A stretch of 64,000 nucleotides of DNA from Aliiroseovarius zhejiangensis (GTDB taxonomy: Bacteria > Pseudomonadota > Alphaproteobacteria > Rhodobacterales > Rhodobacteraceae): NCBI RefSeq assembly GCF_014656375.1, contig NZ_BNCH01000010.1:1-64000 (forward strand), given 5' to 3'. Shown here piece by piece: positions 43,507-52,787 of this stretch. The translations under genes and the position numbers were made by a program. Within the stretch, counting starts at the first letter, position 1. Each line of letters begins with the position of its first letter. The notes under the pieces are model-generated. The model was not told where the DNA came from. It searched no databases and was given only the letters and a program-made list of their open reading frames with translations.

Positions 43507-45011
43507 CAATCCGTGATCCTTTGCGGTTTTTTCAGGATGTTGCGCAGGAACATCGGGGCGACAAAGCCCACCACCGCAATGATCCACAAGGTGATCGAAA
43601 TGCCGGACGAAAACAGGAAGGTCCAATCACCGTTCGACAACACCATGGCACGGCGCAGCGCGTCCTCCATATGGCCACCCAGAAGGATGCCAAGGATGAT
43701 CGGCACGGTCGGCACATCGAGCTTACGCAACACGTATCCAAGCACCCCGAAGCCCACCATCAGAAGCAGGTCGAAATAGCTGCCCGACAGCGAATAGATG
43801 CCCACGAAACTGATCATCGTGACACCGGGCAGAAGCACCCATGGCGGGACGGACAGCACCTTTACAAAGATTTTCACCATCGGCACGTTCATCAAGAGCA
43901 GCACGAAGTTGGCGATCAGAAGCGAAGCGATCAGGCCCCAGACGACCTCTGGCCGTTCGGTGAACAGCATCGGGCCGGGGGTGATGTTGAGCGTCATCAG
44001 AAGCGCCAGAAGCACCGCCGTGGTGCCGGACCCCGGCACGCCCAGCGTCAGCATCGGCACCAACGCGCCACCGGCGGCGGCGTTGTTGCCCGCCTCGGGC
44101 GCCGCGATCCCGCGCGGCACACCGGTGCCGAAACCGCCCTTTTCGCCCGCAATGGATTTCTCGCTCATATACGCCAAAAAACTGCCCAGCGACGCACCCG
44201 CGCCCGGAAGAACGCCCGCGATGAAGCCCACAACAGACGAACGCAACATGGTCCAGCCGGATGCCATGATGTCCTTGACCGGGATCGTCACCTTTTCCAG
44301 CTTCACACCGATGGAGGTGTTCTTGCCGTGGCTTTCGATGAAGAAAAACACCTCGGCAATGGCGAACAGGCCGACGATGGCGACAAGGAAGTCGATGCCG
44401 TCAAACAGGTGCATGTTGCCCCCGGTCAGGCGCGGCAGGCCGGAATTGTTGTCGACCCCGATCATCGCAATGCCCAGGCCGATGCAGGACGCAATCGCGG
44501 CCTTGGCCTGGTTGTTCGACGCCATGCCACCCAGCGTGGCAAAGGCCAGCAGGTAGAGCGCGAAATACTCGGCGGGGCCGAACAGAAACGCCACCTGCGC
44601 CAGCATGGGCGCCAGCAACATCAGGCCAACCGTGGCCAGAAACGCACCGACAAAGGACGCAACGCCCGACAGAACCAGCGCATCGCCTGCGCGCCCCGCT
44701 TTTGCCATCGGATAGCCATCCAGCGTGGTCATCAGCGCGGGTTCGTCCCCCGGAATGTTCAGCAGGATCGAACTGATCCGCCCGCCATACATTGCGCCGT
44801 AATAAACCGACGTCATCAAGACCAGCGCGGACGTCGCATCCAGCCCCATCGTGAACGTCAGCGGGATCAGGATCGCCACGCCATTCGACGGGCCAAGGCC
44901 CGGAAGCGCGCCGATGATCGTACCGATGAAACAGCCGATCACCGCCAGCATCAGCGTATAAGGCGACAGCGCGATATCGAACCCGATCGCGAGATTTGAA
45001 AAGAGTTCCAT
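43506..45011 (-). CDS. tctA: Tripartite tricarboxylate transporter, large membrane subunit
   Basis: This is a 501-residue TctA-family permease with about twelve helices. It shows IGCFIGTIIGALPGLGPSNGVAILIPLTF and SILLNIPGDEPALMTTLDGYPMAKAGRAG in the first half, and GFIAGVLPGAGASLGSFLAY and LTLGVPGSGTTAVLLALLM in the second: the internal duplicated glycine-rich loops of the family. It works with TctB and the periplasmic TctC-like protein to import a carboxylate by ion symport. It is ten bases after tctB. Confidence 0.93.
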   Translation of the reverse strand: MELFSNLAIGFDIALSPYTLMLAVIGCFIGTIIGALPGLGPSNGVAILIPLTFTMGLDATSALVLMTSVYYGAMYGGRISSILLNIPGDEPALMTTLDGYPMAKAGRAGDALVLSGVASFVGAFLATVGLMLLAPMLAQVAFLFGPAEYFALYLLAFATLGGMASNNQAKAAIASCIGLGIAMIGVDNNSGLPRLTGGNMHLFDGIDFLVAIVGLFAIAEVFFFIESHGKNTSIGVKLEKVTIPVKDIMASGWTMLRSSVVGFIAGVLPGAGASLGSFLAYMSEKSIAGEKGGFGTGVPRGIAAPEAGNNAAAGGALVPMLTLGVPGSGTTAVLLALLMTLNITPGPMLFTERPEVVWGLIASLLIANFVLLLMNVPMVKIFVKVLSVPPWVLLPGVTMISFVGIYSLSGSYFDLLLMVGFGVLGYVLRKLDVPTVPIILGILLGGHMEDALRRAMVLSNGDWTFLFSSGISITLWIIAVVGFVAPMFLRNILKKPQRITD

Positions 45012-45021
45012 GCGGGTATCC

Positions 45022-45462
45022 TTAGCCAGTCAGCGACTTGGGAAACGGGACAAGCCCCAAACCCAGCGCGAATTTGAAGATCAGGAACAAGCCGATGGAC
45101 AGACCCACTCCGGCCAATACGGCACGCCCGGCGCGCGGCTCGATCTGATAGCTCAGAATGGACGCTGTGATCGCCGTGGGGATCAGGAACCCCAGCGGTT
45201 TCAACGCATAGGCATAGCCCACCAGCACAACTACCGCGAGCGCCAGTGAACCAAAGGTCGCCAGCACCGGCCATTCCGGATCGGGGTCGGGCTTTACCGC
45301 CACGATCATCCCACACAAGGCCGCGACACATCCAATAAGGATCGGGAAGGTTCTTGGGCCAACCGGATCCGCCATGAAGCTGGTCTGGATCTGCATGGCG
45401 CTGGCAACATAAGCCAGCGCCACCAGGGTCACGACCGCTCCGAAGATACGGTCAGATGCCAT
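45022..45462 (-). CDS. tctB: Tripartite tricarboxylate transporter, small membrane subunit
   Basis: This 146-residue TctB-type protein has four hydrophobic helices (VTLVALAYVASAMQI; FPILIGCVAALCGMIVAV; FGSLALAVVVLVGYAYALKPLGFLIP; VLAGVGLSIGLFLIFKFALGLGLVP). The region MADPVGPRTFPILIG is conserved in the family. The start codon shares a base with the tctC stop (TAATG), and tctA follows after ten bases. Confidence 0.9.
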   Translation of the reverse strand: MASDRIFGAVVTLVALAYVASAMQIQTSFMADPVGPRTFPILIGCVAALCGMIVAVKPDPDPEWPVLATFGSLALAVVVLVGYAYALKPLGFLIPTAITASILSYQIEPRAGRAVLAGVGLSIGLFLIFKFALGLGLVPFPKSLTG

Positions 45463-46430
45463 TACTGGATCACCCCGATTTCTTTCGAAAGGGCGCGGAT
45501 CTCGGAAACCACACCATCGACATAGGATTGGAAGTCATTGCCAACCTTGGTGAAGGGCGCAAGGCCGTTTGCTGCCATCGCCTCTTTCCATTCGTCGCTG
45601 TCGGCCACCTGTTGCAGGCGATCAGCCCATTTCTGGAAATCATCGTCGCTGATGCCCTTGGGCACGTAAAGGCCACGCCAGTTCACAGCGACAACGTCGA
45701 TGCCCTGTTCCTTCGCGGTGGGAATATCCTCGAACCCCGGCACGCGTTCTTCGGTCAGAACCGCGATTGCGCGCACGTCGCCGGATTTCAGGAAGCCCAC
45801 GATTTCGGACATGTCGCCCGACATCGCCTGGGTGAAGCCGCCAACGGTCTGGGTGATCGCATCGGCGCCGCCGTCAACACCGATGTATTTCACCGCTTTC
45901 ACATCCTCGACACCTGCGCGTTGCAGGATCATCAGGGGTTTCAGGTGGTCAAATCCGCCAACGGCCGATCCACCCGCAAAGGCGATCCCGCCCGGATCCG
46001 CCTTCACGGCTTCGATCAGGTCGTTCAGCGATTGATAGGGGCTGTCTGCGGCCACAACGATTACACCGGGGTCGGCCCCGATGGCGCCCACAAAGCGGAC
46101 CTGATCGGCGGTCATGCCAGCATAGGCATTTTGCGCCAGACGGGTCGAGGTCGCAGAGGACGCCGCGACAATCAGATCGGCATCATCGTTGCGTTCCGAC
46201 ACGACGTGAGTAAACGCCAGGCCACCACCTGCGCCGGCCATGTTGGTCACCTGAATTGGCTTTTCGACCGCGCCAATGTCATACATGATTTTGCCGATTT
46301 GACGGCAAGTGAAATCCCAGCCGCCGCCGGGGTTGGCCGGTGCAATACACTCGGCAGCCGTTGCAGCGGTGGTGGCACCAAGGCCCAGAATGGCACTGGT
46401 CGCCAGCGCCTTGAAAAGACGTTTCGTCAT
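45462..46430 (-). CDS. tctC: Tripartite tricarboxylate transporter substrate-binding protein
   Basis: This 322-residue periplasmic receptor of the TctC/Bug family has the signal peptide MTKRLFKALATSAILGLGATTAATA, then ECIAPANPGGGWDFTCRQIGK, where the PGGGWD loop binds the ligand carboxylate, and VTNMAGAGGGLAFTHV. The start at 46430 follows GGGAGGAAA. It is the first gene of an operon tctC-tctB-tctA-atuA-like-DUF4387 and is divergent from the tctD-tctE regulatory genes. The ligand is unknown. Confidence 0.92.
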   Translation of the reverse strand: MTKRLFKALATSAILGLGATTAATAAECIAPANPGGGWDFTCRQIGKIMYDIGAVEKPIQVTNMAGAGGGLAFTHVVSERNDDADLIVAASSATSTRLAQNAYAGMTADQVRFVGAIGADPGVIVVAADSPYQSLNDLIEAVKADPGGIAFAGGSAVGGFDHLKPLMILQRAGVEDVKAVKYIGVDGGADAITQTVGGFTQAMSGDMSEIVGFLKSGDVRAIAVLTEERVPGFEDIPTAKEQGIDVVAVNWRGLYVPKGISDDDFQKWADRLQQVADSDEWKEAMAANGLAPFTKVGNDFQSYVDGVVSEIRALSKEIGVIQ

Positions 46431-46484
46431 AGTTTCCTCCCATTTGACAGGGGCGTAACACCCGCCCATGCTCAGACCCAATCG

Positions 46485-46508
46485 CCTGAACCTGACACCA
46501 ACCTGTCA
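46485..46508. promoter_or_regulatory. Direct repeats between tctC and tctD, candidate TctD site
   Basis: CCTGA occurs at 46485, CCTGACA at 46491-46497 and CCTGTCA at 46502-46508; the last two start 11 bp apart. A reverse-orientation TTGACAGG lies near 46444. OmpR-type regulators usually bind tandem repeats with about one-turn spacing, so this may be the TctD operator for both directions. The assignment is inference. Confidence 0.45.
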
Positions 46509-46531
46509 CGCAGCGGAAAAAAGGGCAATAA

Positions 46532-47197
46532 ATGCGGTTCCTTCTGATCGAGGACAATCCCAAACTGGCGGGTGTCGTGGCCGAGCGTCTGCAACTGGAC
46601 GGTCACGCCGTGGACCACGCCGCCACCCTGTCCGATGCCACAGACCTGACGGCTGTTGCGGATTACGATTTGATTTTGCTGGATATAATGCTGCCCGATG
46701 GGGATGGCCGCGACTTTCTGGAACGCCAGCGACAGGCGGAAAAACGCACCCCCGTGATTGTCATAACAGCGCGTTCTGCGGTGTCGGATCGCGTCGGATT
46801 GCTGGATCTTGGGGCGGATGACTATATCGTCAAACCCTTCGATTTTTCCGAACTCGAAGCCCGCGTGCGCGCCGTATTGAGGCGTCAGGTCGGCGCGGCT
46901 GACAACGCGGTAACGTTTGGGGAAACCACGCTGGATTCGACCAAAGGAGAGCTGCGTTTTGCTGGTCAGACCGTCCCGCTGCGCAATCGCGAGCTGCGAC
47001 TGCTTGAGGTGTTCTTTGCCGCCCCCGGGCAGGTCTTTTCGAAAACCCACCTGATCGACCGGCTGTTTTCCCTGTCCGATGAGGCGTCGGAAAACGCGAT
47101 CGAGGTTTATGTGGGCCGGTTGCGCAAGCGGCTGGAAGGGTCGGGAACAAAGATCGAAACCGTGCGTGGCATGGGCTATCGGATGGTTGCGCGGTGA
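46532..47197 (+). CDS. tctD: OmpR-family response regulator, TctD-like
   Basis: This 221-residue regulator has a receiver domain with LIEDN (acidic pocket), phospho-acceptor Asp51 in LLDIMLPDGDG and VKPFDF (lysine). It is followed by a winged-helix DNA-binding domain (LRNRELRLLEVFFAAPGQVFSKTHLIDRLF, VYVGRLRKRLEG, VRGMGYRMV). It would activate the divergent tctCBA operon when its kinase senses the carboxylate. The stop overlaps the kinase GTG start. Confidence 0.93.
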   Translation: MRFLLIEDNPKLAGVVAERLQLDGHAVDHAATLSDATDLTAVADYDLILLDIMLPDGDGRDFLERQRQAEKRTPVIVITARSAVSDRVGLLDLGADDYIVKPFDFSELEARVRAVLRRQVGAADNAVTFGETTLDSTKGELRFAGQTVPLRNRELRLLEVFFAAPGQVFSKTHLIDRLFSLSDEASENAIEVYVGRLRKRLEGSGTKIETVRGMGYRMVAR

Positions 47198-48567
47198 GAA
47201 TTTCGGGGTCCATCCGCAGGCGGCTTTTCATCCAGCTTGCGCTAGTCGCGGCGGTCTTGTCGCTGGCCTTCTTTCTGGTCGTGCGCGGGGTGGCCGAGCG
47301 GGCCGCGGAAGGGACGCAGGACGACATCCTGTCTGCCTCGGCCACGGCCATCGCGGACAGTCTGCGCAGCGAAGATGGCCGCGTCACGCTTGACCTGCCC
47401 TATTCCGCGCTGTCGATGCTGGGGTCGATCAACGAGGATCGGGTGTTTTATCGTGTCGTGTCAGACGGCCGGACGCTGACCGGATATGCCGACCTTCCGC
47501 AACCCAATGTGCCACCGCGCATCAGCACCCCCAGCGTCGAGACCCTGACCTATCGCGGCGACGAAATTCGCGCGGTGTCTGTCACCCGGCCCGTCGGCAC
47601 CGGCGTCAATGCCGCGCAGGTCGTGGTGACAGTGGCCCAAACCCGGCAGGGGTTGGCCGCGATTTCCCGCCAGATCACCGCAACGGCAACTGGCATCGGG
47701 GTTGGATTTTTCCTGCTGGCGACCGCACTCAGCCTGTGGGCCGCCGGGTCGGCGCTGGCGCCGATCACCCGGATCACCGGGTCGGTCACGCGCCGCGGAC
47801 CGACCGATTTGCGCCCCGTGCAAGCCAACGCACCGGACGAGCTTGTGCCGCTGATCAATGCGCTCAATTCCTTCATGGGACGGCTGCGCGCCTCGCTGTC
47901 GCGCACCGAAGATTTCATTGCCGAGGCCGCCCACCGCGTTCGCACCCCGCTGGCCACCGTTCGCGCACAGGCTGAAATCACCCATCGCAAACTGAACAAA
48001 CCCGAACACAAACAAGCCATTCGCGAGATGATCCGCGCCATTGACGAAAGCTCTCGCTCGGCCGGGCAGATGCTGGATCACGCGATGGTAACGTTTCGTG
48101 CCGACAGCCTTGCGCAAGACGCACTGGACCTGCGGGCGCTTATGGAGGAAACCTGCGACCGGCTTGCCCCGACAGCCGATCTGAAAGACATCACGATCCG
48201 GCGCGACCTTGGCCCCGATCCCGTGGCCTTCACCGGCGACGGCATCCTGTTGCAAGCAGCGCTTCAGAACATTCTGGACAATGCGATCAAGTATTCGCCG
48301 GATGACAGCGACATCACCGCGCGCCTGACCCTGAACGGCAGCATCACCCTGTCGATCACCGACCAGGGGCGCGGGTTCGGCGACACCAACCTGTCTGACC
48401 TGACCACGCGATATATGCGCGGCGCGAATGTCGGTGACATCGTCGGGTCGGGGCTTGGTCTGACCATCGCAGACGAAGTTGCCAAGGCACATGGCGGTCG
48501 GCTGGAGATTTCACCCAACACGAAAGGGGAAGGCGCATGTGTTTCGCTGATTTTCCCGCGCGCTTGA
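47194..48567 (+). CDS. tctE: Sensor histidine kinase, TctE-like
   Basis: This is a 457-residue membrane kinase starting at GTG (GTGA overlap with tctD). Helix 1 (LFIQLALVAAVLSLAFFLVV) and helix 2 (TGIGVGFFLLATALSLWAAGSAL) flank a periplasmic TctE-type sensor domain. HisKA follows with FIAEAAHRVRTPLATVRAQ, and HATPase with LQNILDNAIKYSPDD, ITDQGRGFG and GSGLGLTIADEVAKAHGG. TctDE systems control TctABC transporters. The last 31 bases overlap the following binding-protein gene. Confidence 0.92.
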   Translation: MRISGSIRRRLFIQLALVAAVLSLAFFLVVRGVAERAAEGTQDDILSASATAIADSLRSEDGRVTLDLPYSALSMLGSINEDRVFYRVVSDGRTLTGYADLPQPNVPPRISTPSVETLTYRGDEIRAVSVTRPVGTGVNAAQVVVTVAQTRQGLAAISRQITATATGIGVGFFLLATALSLWAAGSALAPITRITGSVTRRGPTDLRPVQANAPDELVPLINALNSFMGRLRASLSRTEDFIAEAAHRVRTPLATVRAQAEITHRKLNKPEHKQAIREMIRAIDESSRSAGQMLDHAMVTFRADSLAQDALDLRALMEETCDRLAPTADLKDITIRRDLGPDPVAFTGDGILLQAALQNILDNAIKYSPDDSDITARLTLNGSITLSITDQGRGFGDTNLSDLTTRYMRGANVGDIVGSGLGLTIADEVAKAHGGRLEISPNTKGEGACVSLIFPRA

Positions 48568-49586
48568 CGGGCATTCTGCTTGGACTGCTGCTGAGTATCA
48601 GCGCGGCGCAGGGCTTCGAGATCGAAGATCGCCGCCTGTTCGAAGCAACGGACGAACGGACCCGGCTCAGCGTGATCTCGACCGCGGATCTTGACGTTTT
48701 TGAACCGATCATCCGCGCGTTTCAGGCCAGCCACTCGGATATATCGGTGGACTATGTGGTAACGGGCACGACCGACCTGATGCAGGCGCTGTATGACGAG
48801 GGCGCATCCTTCGACCTCGCCATTTCCTCGGCCATGGATTTGCAGACCAAACTGGCGAATGACGGCTTCGCCCAGACCCACACCCCGACCGCGTCTGCAA
48901 CCCTTCCGACCTGGGCAAGTTGGCGCGACCAGTTGTTTGCCTTTACACAAGAACCGGCGGTGGTCGTGGTTTCGGACCGCTTTTTCCCGCCCGGTGAAGC
49001 GCCGCAAAACCGGGATGAACTGATCGCCATCCTGCGCGCCAACCCCGAACTTTTTCAGGGCAAGATTGGAACCTATGACGTGCGCCGCTCGGGCTTTGGC
49101 TATCTGATGGCCACGCAGGACAGCCGAAACTCGGACGCGTTCTGGCGGCTGATGGAGGTGATGGGGCGTCTGGATGCGAAACTGTATTGCTGTTCGGGCG
49201 ACATGATCCGCGATGTGGCATCAGGCAAGCTGGCCTTGGCCTATAACGTGCTGGGCAGCTATGCGGTTGCCCAGCAGAATACCACTGATGGGTTCCAAAT
49301 CATCGAGATGAGCGACTACGTAAACGTCATGTCGCGCACGGCCTTGATCCCGCGCACGGCCAGGAATGCAGATGATGCCCGCATCATGCTGGATTTCCTG
49401 CTTGATCTGAGGTCACGCAAAGATCTGGTCGCCGCATCCGGCCTGCCCGCCATTGATCCCGCAGCATTGCTCGCCAACCCGTCGCTGCGCCCGATCCGGT
49501 TCGGGCCGGGCTTGCTGGTGTTTCTGGACAGTCTGAAACGGCAGAGTTTCCTGCGAAACTGGGAAAACTCGTTGCTGCAAAATTGA
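48537..49586 (+). CDS. Periplasmic binding protein cotranscribed with TctDE
   Basis: This 349-residue extracellular solute-binding protein is of ferric/anion type. It has a signal peptide (LTGILLGLLLSISAAQG) and lobes with VISTADLDVFEPIIRAFQ, SAMDLQTKLANDGFAQ, VVVVSDRFFPPGEAP and GKLALAYNVLGSYAVAQQN. It contains a rare adjacent cysteine pair (KLYCCSGD). There is no permease or ATPase beside it; it overlaps the kinase gene by 31 bases. It may therefore be an accessory periplasmic sensor that presents ligand to TctE instead of a transporter part. That role is inferred from context alone. Confidence 0.82.
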   Translation: MCFADFPARLTGILLGLLLSISAAQGFEIEDRRLFEATDERTRLSVISTADLDVFEPIIRAFQASHSDISVDYVVTGTTDLMQALYDEGASFDLAISSAMDLQTKLANDGFAQTHTPTASATLPTWASWRDQLFAFTQEPAVVVVSDRFFPPGEAPQNRDELIAILRANPELFQGKIGTYDVRRSGFGYLMATQDSRNSDAFWRLMEVMGRLDAKLYCCSGDMIRDVASGKLALAYNVLGSYAVAQQNTTDGFQIIEMSDYVNVMSRTALIPRTARNADDARIMLDFLLDLRSRKDLVAASGLPAIDPAALLANPSLRPIRFGPGLLVFLDSLKRQSFLRNWENSLLQN

Positions 49587-49590
49587 AGAC

Positions 49591-49609
49591 GGCGGGGACT
49601 TGCCCCGCC
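49591..49609. terminator. Hairpin between the convergent binding-protein and ilvD genes
   Basis: GGCGGGG and CCCCGCC form a perfect seven-base stem with an ACTTG loop, four bases after the binding-protein stop and 25 bases beyond the ilvD end. It lacks a clear T tract on the plus strand, while the minus side runs into AATTTT. Confidence 0.45.
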
Positions 49610-49633
49610 CTCGCAACATCGTGTCGCCCATGA

Positions 49634-51469
49634 TCAGTCGATCATGCGCACCGCCCCCTTGGCGGCAGAGGACGCCAGCATCGCATAGGCCTTGAGCGCC
49701 TTGGACACCTTGCGTTTGCGTGGCGCGACGGGGTGCCAGCCCTTTTCGTCCTGAGCGGCCCGGCGCGCGGCCAGTTCGTCATCCGACACCGCCAGATGGA
49801 TGGTCCGGTTGGGGATGTCGATCTCGATCTTGTCGCCTTGTTGCACGAGCCCGATCGCACCGCCTTCGGCGGCTTCCGGCGAGACGTGCCCGATCGACAG
49901 GCCCGAGGTGCCGCCCGAGAACCGCCCATCGGTCAAAAGCGCACAGGCTTTGCCCAGACCCTTCGATTTCAGATAGCTTGTCGGATACAGCATTTCCTGC
50001 ATCCCCGGCCCGCCACGCGGCCCTTCGTAGCGGATGACCACAACGTCGCCTTCCTTGACCTTGCCAGTCAGAATGTCACTGACCGCCGCATCCTGGCTTT
50101 CGCAGACATGGGCCGTACCGGTGAATTTCAGGATGCTTTCGTCCACACCCGCCGTTTTCACGATGCAGCCATCCAGCGCGATGTTGCCAAACAACACGGC
50201 CAGACCGCCATCTGCACTGAAGGCGTGGTCCCTGGACCGGATCACGCCACCTTCGCGGTCGGTGTCCAGTTCCTTGTACCGGTTCGACTGGCTGAACGCC
50301 TGCGTCGTGCGCACACCACCCGGCGCGGCCTTGAACAGGCTTTCCGCCTCGGGGTTGTTGGCGACCTTGATGTCCCACTTGGCAATCGCCTCGGCCATCG
50401 TGGCAGAATGCACGGTGGAACAATCACCATGCAGCAGCCCCGCGCGATGCAACTCGCCAAGGATCGAGAAGATGCCACCGGCGCGGTGCACATCTTCCAT
50501 ATGAACATTGGCGATGTTGGGCGCAACTTTACACAGGCACGGCACCTTGCGGCTGAGCCTGTCCATGTCCTTCATGGTGAAGTCCACTTCGCCCTCATGC
50601 GCAATGGCCAGCAGGTGCAGCACGGTGTTCGTTGACCCACCCATCGCGATATCCAACGACATGGCGTTCTCGAACGCATCAAAGGTTGCGATCTCGCGCG
50701 GCAGCAGGCCCTTTTCCTCGTTCACGTAGTGGCGTTTTGTGATTTCGACGATCTTGCGCCCGGCTTCCAGAAACAGGTTCTTGCGATCCGAGTGCGTGGC
50801 AAGGGTCGAGCCATTGCCGGGCAGCGCCAGGCCCAGCGCCTCGGCCAGACAGTTCATCGAGTTCGCGGTGAACATGCCCGAACACGACCCGCAGGTCGGG
50901 CAGGCGTTTTCCTCGATATGCTGGACCTGTTCGTCGGTATAGTGCTCATCCGCCGCGGCGACCATGGCATCGACAAGGTCGATTTTCTTGACGTCCAGAT
51001 CGGCAATGTCGATTTTGCCCGCTTCCATCGGGCCACCGGACACGAAAATGACGGGAATGTTCAGACGCATCGCGGCCATCAGCATCCCCGGCGTGATCTT
51101 GTCGCAGTTCGAGATACAGACCATCGCATCGGCGCAATGTGCGTTGACCATGTATTCCACGCTATCCGCGATCACCTCGCGCGACGGCAGAGAATACAGC
51201 ATCCCGTCATGGCCCATCGCGATTCCGTCATCGACCGCAATGGTGTTGAATTCCTTGGCCACACCGCCTGCCGCCTCGACCTCGCGCGCGACCATCTGGC
51301 CCAGATCCTTCAGGTGGACATGGCCCGGCACGAACTGCGTGAAGCTGTTGACGATGGCGATGATCGGCTTGCCGAAATCATCGTCGGTCATGCCGGTCGC
51401 GCGCCACAGGCCGCGGGCGCCAGCCATGTTGCGGCCATGGGTCGAAGTTCTGGAACGATAAGCAGGCAT
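49634..51469 (-). CDS. ilvD: Dihydroxy-acid dehydratase
   Basis: This Fe-S enzyme forms the 2-keto acids of valine, leucine and isoleucine. The 611 residues begin [27 protein letters not shown]. The cluster-binding cysteines are in [12 protein letters not shown] and [20 protein letters not shown], and the C-terminal [22 protein letters not shown] is diagnostic. The start at 51469 has AAGGTGGGGA upstream; the 16-codon upstream extension has no support. It stands alone, convergent with the TctDE operon and divergent from the epimerase gene. Confidence 0.96.
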   Translation of the reverse strand: MPAYRSRTSTHGRNMAGARGLWRATGMTDDDFGKPIIAIVNSFTQFVPGHVHLKDLGQMVAREVEAAGGVAKEFNTIAVDDGIAMGHDGMLYSLPSREVIADSVEYMVNAHCADAMVCISNCDKITPGMLMAAMRLNIPVIFVSGGPMEAGKIDIADLDVKKIDLVDAMVAAADEHYTDEQVQHIEENACPTCGSCSGMFTANSMNCLAEALGLALPGNGSTLATHSDRKNLFLEAGRKIVEITKRHYVNEEKGLLPREIATFDAFENAMSLDIAMGGSTNTVLHLLAIAHEGEVDFTMKDMDRLSRKVPCLCKVAPNIANVHMEDVHRAGGIFSILGELHRAGLLHGDCSTVHSATMAEAIAKWDIKVANNPEAESLFKAAPGGVRTTQAFSQSNRYKELDTDREGGVIRSRDHAFSADGGLAVLFGNIALDGCIVKTAGVDESILKFTGTAHVCESQDAAVSDILTGKVKEGDVVVIRYEGPRGGPGMQEMLYPTSYLKSKGLGKACALLTDGRFSGGTSGLSIGHVSPEAAEGGAIGLVQQGDKIEIDIPNRTIHLAVSDDELAARRAAQDEKGWHPVAPRKRKVSKALKAYAMLASSAAKGAVRMID

Positions 51470-51624
51470 GCGGTCCCCACCTTGTCTGAAAATTGGAGTC
51501 AGAACGCGGATTACCATTCCATGCGCCCTGACGCCAGCGCGGATTGCCCGTTTTCATCGGGCTTGGCGTTGCCCGGCACCCACGCTAGAAGCGTTGCAAA
51601 CGCTCTCCTGAAAGGCATATTCCC

Positions 51625-52644
51625 ATGGCATCGCGCAAAGTTCTGGTCACCGGGTCCGCCGGGTTCATCGGCTATCACCTGTCCAAACTGCTGCTGGCCG
51701 AAGGATTTCGGGTGCATGGCTATGACGGGATGACGGATTACTATGACGTCACCCTGAAGCAGCGCCGCCATCAGATGTTGCTGCAAGACCCCGGCTTTTC
51801 AATGACCGAAGGAATGCTGGAAGATCAGGCGCTGTTCGATCAGGTGGCCGACGACTTCGAACCCGATGTGATCGTGCACCTCGCTGCGCAGGCGGGCGTG
51901 CGCTATAGCCTCGAGAATCCGCGCGCCTATCTGGACAGCAACGTGATCGGCACCTTCAACGTGATGGAGGCCGCACGGCGTCACAAGGTCGATCACCTGC
52001 TGATGGCCTCAACCAGTTCAGTCTATGGCGCGAATACCGACATGCCGTTCACCGAGACCGAGAAGGCCGATACCCAACTGACCATCTATGCCGCCACAAA
52101 GAAGGCCAATGAAAGCATGGCGCACAGCTATGCCCATCTGTGGGATCTGCCGACAACGATGTTCCGCTTCTTCACCGTCTATGGTCCTTGGGGGCGGCCC
52201 GATATGGCACTGTTCAAGTTCACCAAGGGTATCCTCGACGGCACGCCCATCGACATCTACAACAACGGCGACATGTTCCGCGATTTCACCTATGTCGAGG
52301 ATCTGGTGCGCGGCATCCGCCTATTGATCGACGCGGCCCCGGTGCGCCCTGACAGCCCGGACGACATTGAGCCGGGCGACAGCCTGTCCCCCGCTGCCCC
52401 CTATCGCGTGGTGAACCTTGGCAATTCCGACAAGGTGCGCCTGTTGGATTTCGTCGATGCGATCGAGGATGCTTTGGGCCGGAAAGCCCAGCGCAACTAT
52501 ATGGAGATGCAGATGGGCGATGTTCCGGCCACATGGGCGGATGCAACGCTTCTGCAACGCCTGACCGGCTATCGCCCCGCCACTGATTTCCGCGATGGGG
52601 TGAACCGTTTCGTCGCGTGGTATCGGGACTATTTCAAGGTCTGA
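51625..52644 (+). CDS. NAD-dependent epimerase, UDP-glucuronate 4-epimerase type
   Basis: This 339-residue extended short-chain dehydrogenase has the NAD-binding VLVTGSAGFIGYHLSKLLL, catalytic TSSVYGANTDMPF and YAATKKANE (Tyr-x3-Lys), and TMFRFFTVYGPWGRPDMALFKFT. The VHLAAQAGVRYSLENPRAY segment is typical of UDP-glucuronate 4-epimerases (LpsL/Gae). It probably makes UDP-galacturonate or a related uronate for the polysaccharide locus that follows after 143 bp. It could be a TviC-type epimerase acting on the TviB product. Confidence 0.88.
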   Translation: MASRKVLVTGSAGFIGYHLSKLLLAEGFRVHGYDGMTDYYDVTLKQRRHQMLLQDPGFSMTEGMLEDQALFDQVADDFEPDVIVHLAAQAGVRYSLENPRAYLDSNVIGTFNVMEAARRHKVDHLLMASTSSVYGANTDMPFTETEKADTQLTIYAATKKANESMAHSYAHLWDLPTTMFRFFTVYGPWGRPDMALFKFTKGILDGTPIDIYNNGDMFRDFTYVEDLVRGIRLLIDAAPVRPDSPDDIEPGDSLSPAAPYRVVNLGNSDKVRLLDFVDAIEDALGRKAQRNYMEMQMGDVPATWADATLLQRLTGYRPATDFRDGVNRFVAWYRDYFKV

Positions 52645-52706
52645 TGTCCTGCGTTTTCGGGGCAGGATAAGATACCTTGCTGCATTACACCTCTCTAGGT
52701 TGAGTT

Positions 52707-52722
52707 TTAACTTTCTTTTAAC
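52707..52722. promoter_or_regulatory. CtrA-like site upstream of the polysaccharide operon
   Basis: TTAA (52707-52710), seven bases, TTAA (52718-52721) then C exactly fits TTAA-N7-TTAAC. It sits in an A+T-rich stretch 66 bp before the dehydrogenase start, a suitable promoter position. The regulator is inferred. Confidence 0.55.
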
Positions 52723-52787
52723 GAAAATTTACGCAATGTTACACCCGCAATGGTTGTTTTGTGGATGGATAACGGACGCATTAGGCG

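Noticed and set aside
43521-44999. A 492-codon plus-strand open frame opposite tctA
   Set aside because: The His/Arg/Gln-rich low-information protein is typical of an antisense shadow in high-G+C DNA.
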